A DNA stretch of 64,000 nt from Lachnospiraceae bacterium UBA7205 (GTDB taxonomy: Bacteria > Bacillota > Clostridia > Lachnospirales > Lachnospiraceae), in NCBI GenBank assembly GCA_002490665.1, contig DKUL01000042.1:1-64000 (forward strand), written 5' to 3'. A program made the translations under genes and the position numbers. Under the pieces are notes generated by a model. It was not told where the DNA came from. It did not search any database and saw nothing but the letters and a program-made list of their open reading frames with translations. Below, in pieces: positions 62,959-64,000 of this stretch (position 1 is its first letter; every line of letters begins with the position of its first letter).

Positions 62959-64000
62959 ATGAAAAAAAGACAGGACAAAAGCAAAACAGACGGAGGCATT
63001 TCCCTGCTTCTCTCCATTATTGTCGTATTTTGTATACTGGGCGCTGTCGTGTTTTCGGTAGCGCGCAAAATATCTACAGAGATGTCTGCTTCGGCAATCC
63101 AGAACCTGAGTGAGAGCCTGGATCTGATAGAGTGTACTATCGAGGCGGTTTTAAATAAGGAAGCCGAATTTCAGCGGCTTATGGCGCAGGAGATCGCAAT
63201 GTGGGAGGATCCTGAGGAGTATATCTGTACTTTCCAGAAAAGCCAGACAATGGTAAAGATATCATTGGTACGTGCGGGGGAGACCGCTGGGATATCCAAT
63301 ACAGATGGTCCGTTTTCAGGGGAAGCGCTGGATTTTTCTGCCGGGGGAATGGTGGATGGGCTGCCGGTTTCCCAGTCATATACGAATTACATGGGAACGT
63401 GGGCGTACACCATGAAGTGCCCGGTTGTGAAAGACGGGGCGGAGATTGCGACCCTTTATATAGAATATGTGTACGATACGCTTGACAGGGCGCTTCCTGG
63501 CGGGTTCTACAATAAAAGGGCAATGCTTTATATTATGGATGCCGAGAGCAGGCGCATGGTGCTCAAGCCAAAAGGAATGGGTGAGCGCAGTGCCGGGCAT
63601 CTCAACCTGGAAGACTTTTTCCGCGCAAATGACATAACGGATGAAGGGCTCCGGGAAGAGGTTGACAAAAGTATACGCGATGGAAAAAACATCATGTTTA
63701 ACCATGACATCCGTGGAAAAAATTCCCTGATTTATATGTGGTCGGTGAACGAAGGCACACTATACCTGATTGGATATGTGCCGGTTGAAGCGATACAGCA
63801 GGAGGGAAATACGGTCAACCAGAATATTTTTATTGTCGTGGCAGTGATGCTGGTTGCGTTTTTCCTGTGCTGTGTGCTGTATTATTTTAACCAGAGACAG
63901 CAGAATAAAATCAGGAAAGAGCGGGAACAGGAGCGGGAGATTCACAACAGGCAGCTGGCGGAAGCACTCCAGGCAGCACAGATTGCGAGCAATTCCAAGA
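62959..64000 (+). CDS. Sensor histidine kinase N-terminal region, 3' partial
   Basis: Frame open from ATG 62959 (CGGAGAT upstream) to the right edge, 347 codons so far. First membrane helix ISLLLSIIVVFCILGAVVF, a roughly 230-residue extracellular sensing domain of the Cache type (ends LYLIGYVPVEAI), second helix IFIVVAVMLVAFFLCCVLYYF. A coiled-coil linker follows (REQEREIHNRQLAEALQAA). The last residues AAQIASNSK match the linker that in Lachnospiraceae two-component kinases leads directly into the H-box; the kinase domain lies outside the window. A diguanylate cyclase output remains possible. Confidence 0.75.
   Translation, partial: MKKRQDKSKTDGGISLLLSIIVVFCILGAVVFSVARKISTEMSASAIQNLSESLDLIECTIEAVLNKEAEFQRLMAQEIAMWEDPEEYICTFQKSQTMVKISLVRAGETAGISNTDGPFSGEALDFSAGGMVDGLPVSQSYTNYMGTWAYTMKCPVVKDGAEIATLYIEYVYDTLDRALPGGFYNKRAMLYIMDAESRRMVLKPKGMGERSAGHLNLEDFFRANDITDEGLREEVDKSIRDGKNIMFNHDIRGKNSLIYMWSVNEGTLYLIGYVPVEAIQQEGNTVNQNIFIVVAVMLVAFFLCCVLYYFNQRQQNKIRKEREQEREIHNRQLAEALQAAQIASNSK

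Noticed and set aside
1..64000. CRISPR arrays, tRNA/rRNA genes, IS elements or prophage
   Set aside because: No regularly spaced repeats, cloverleaf with CCA-side features, transposase or phage structural gene was seen on either strand by eye.

Overview
The window looks like a chromosomal piece of a Firmicute of the Clostridia, most like a Lachnospiraceae gut anaerobe. Supporting signs are strong Shine-Dalgarno sites, TTG/GTG starts, a T-box leader on aspS, the aspS-gatC-gatA-gatB order, a large single-chain PurL, a GPH-family transporter beside LacZ, and GH74/GH31 xyloglucan enzymes. No rRNA, tRNA, CRISPR array, insertion sequence or phage gene was recognised.

Region 1 (1-21303) is one co-directional glycan or glycoconjugate assembly cluster. 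It holds a split transketolase, four nucleotide-sugar dehydratase/epimerase-like SDRs, a sugar nucleotidyltransferase, at least seven glycosyltransferases (GT2, GT4, GT11, TIGR04372-like), four methyltransferases and a radical SAM enzyme. Its most striking property is that about twelve successive proteins carry the same roughly 80-100-residue Rossmann-like module (signature YGxGxxG). The module is at the N-terminus of some, at the C-terminus of others, and stands almost alone behind a membrane helix in one. It is fused to methyltransferases, glycosyltransferases of several folds and a radical SAM core. Base composition changes sharply from very AT-rich to moderate GC at about 16.70 kb, inside this cluster. 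Two genes (transketolase N subunit, one GT2) show one-base homopolymer frameshifts.

Region 2 (21437-26445) has an AAA-like ATPase/PD-(D/E)XK-type protein with its own promoter and terminator, two tandem IspD/TarI-like cytidylyltransferase paralogues, and a convergent glycogen synthase with a charged low-complexity N-terminal extension.

Region 3 (26446-39750) holds a CysG-like siroheme synthase, a double solute-binding-domain/GGDEF-like/EAL membrane protein, metF, a LysM-M14 peptidase, a GH74 plus GH31 xyloglucan pair closed by a strong terminator, and a VWA lipoprotein.

Region 4 (39749-45642) is a TetR-controlled five-gene set: SCP2-like protein, alpha/beta hydrolase, stand-alone condensation-domain protein, acyl carrier protein and AMP-forming acyl ligase. 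This is the chemical logic of a small carrier-protein-based biosynthetic pathway whose product cannot be read from sequence. Two TetR-type operator candidates overlap or follow the promoter.

Region 5 (45680-64000) carries T-box-aspS-gatCAB (transamidation route to Asn/Gln-tRNA), a DUF4474-like protein translationally coupled to a metallophosphoesterase, purL, an AraC regulator divergent from lacZ plus a GPH symporter, and the first 1042 bases of a sensor kinase that runs off the window. Nested palindromes at several gene junctions in this region may belong to a repeat family.
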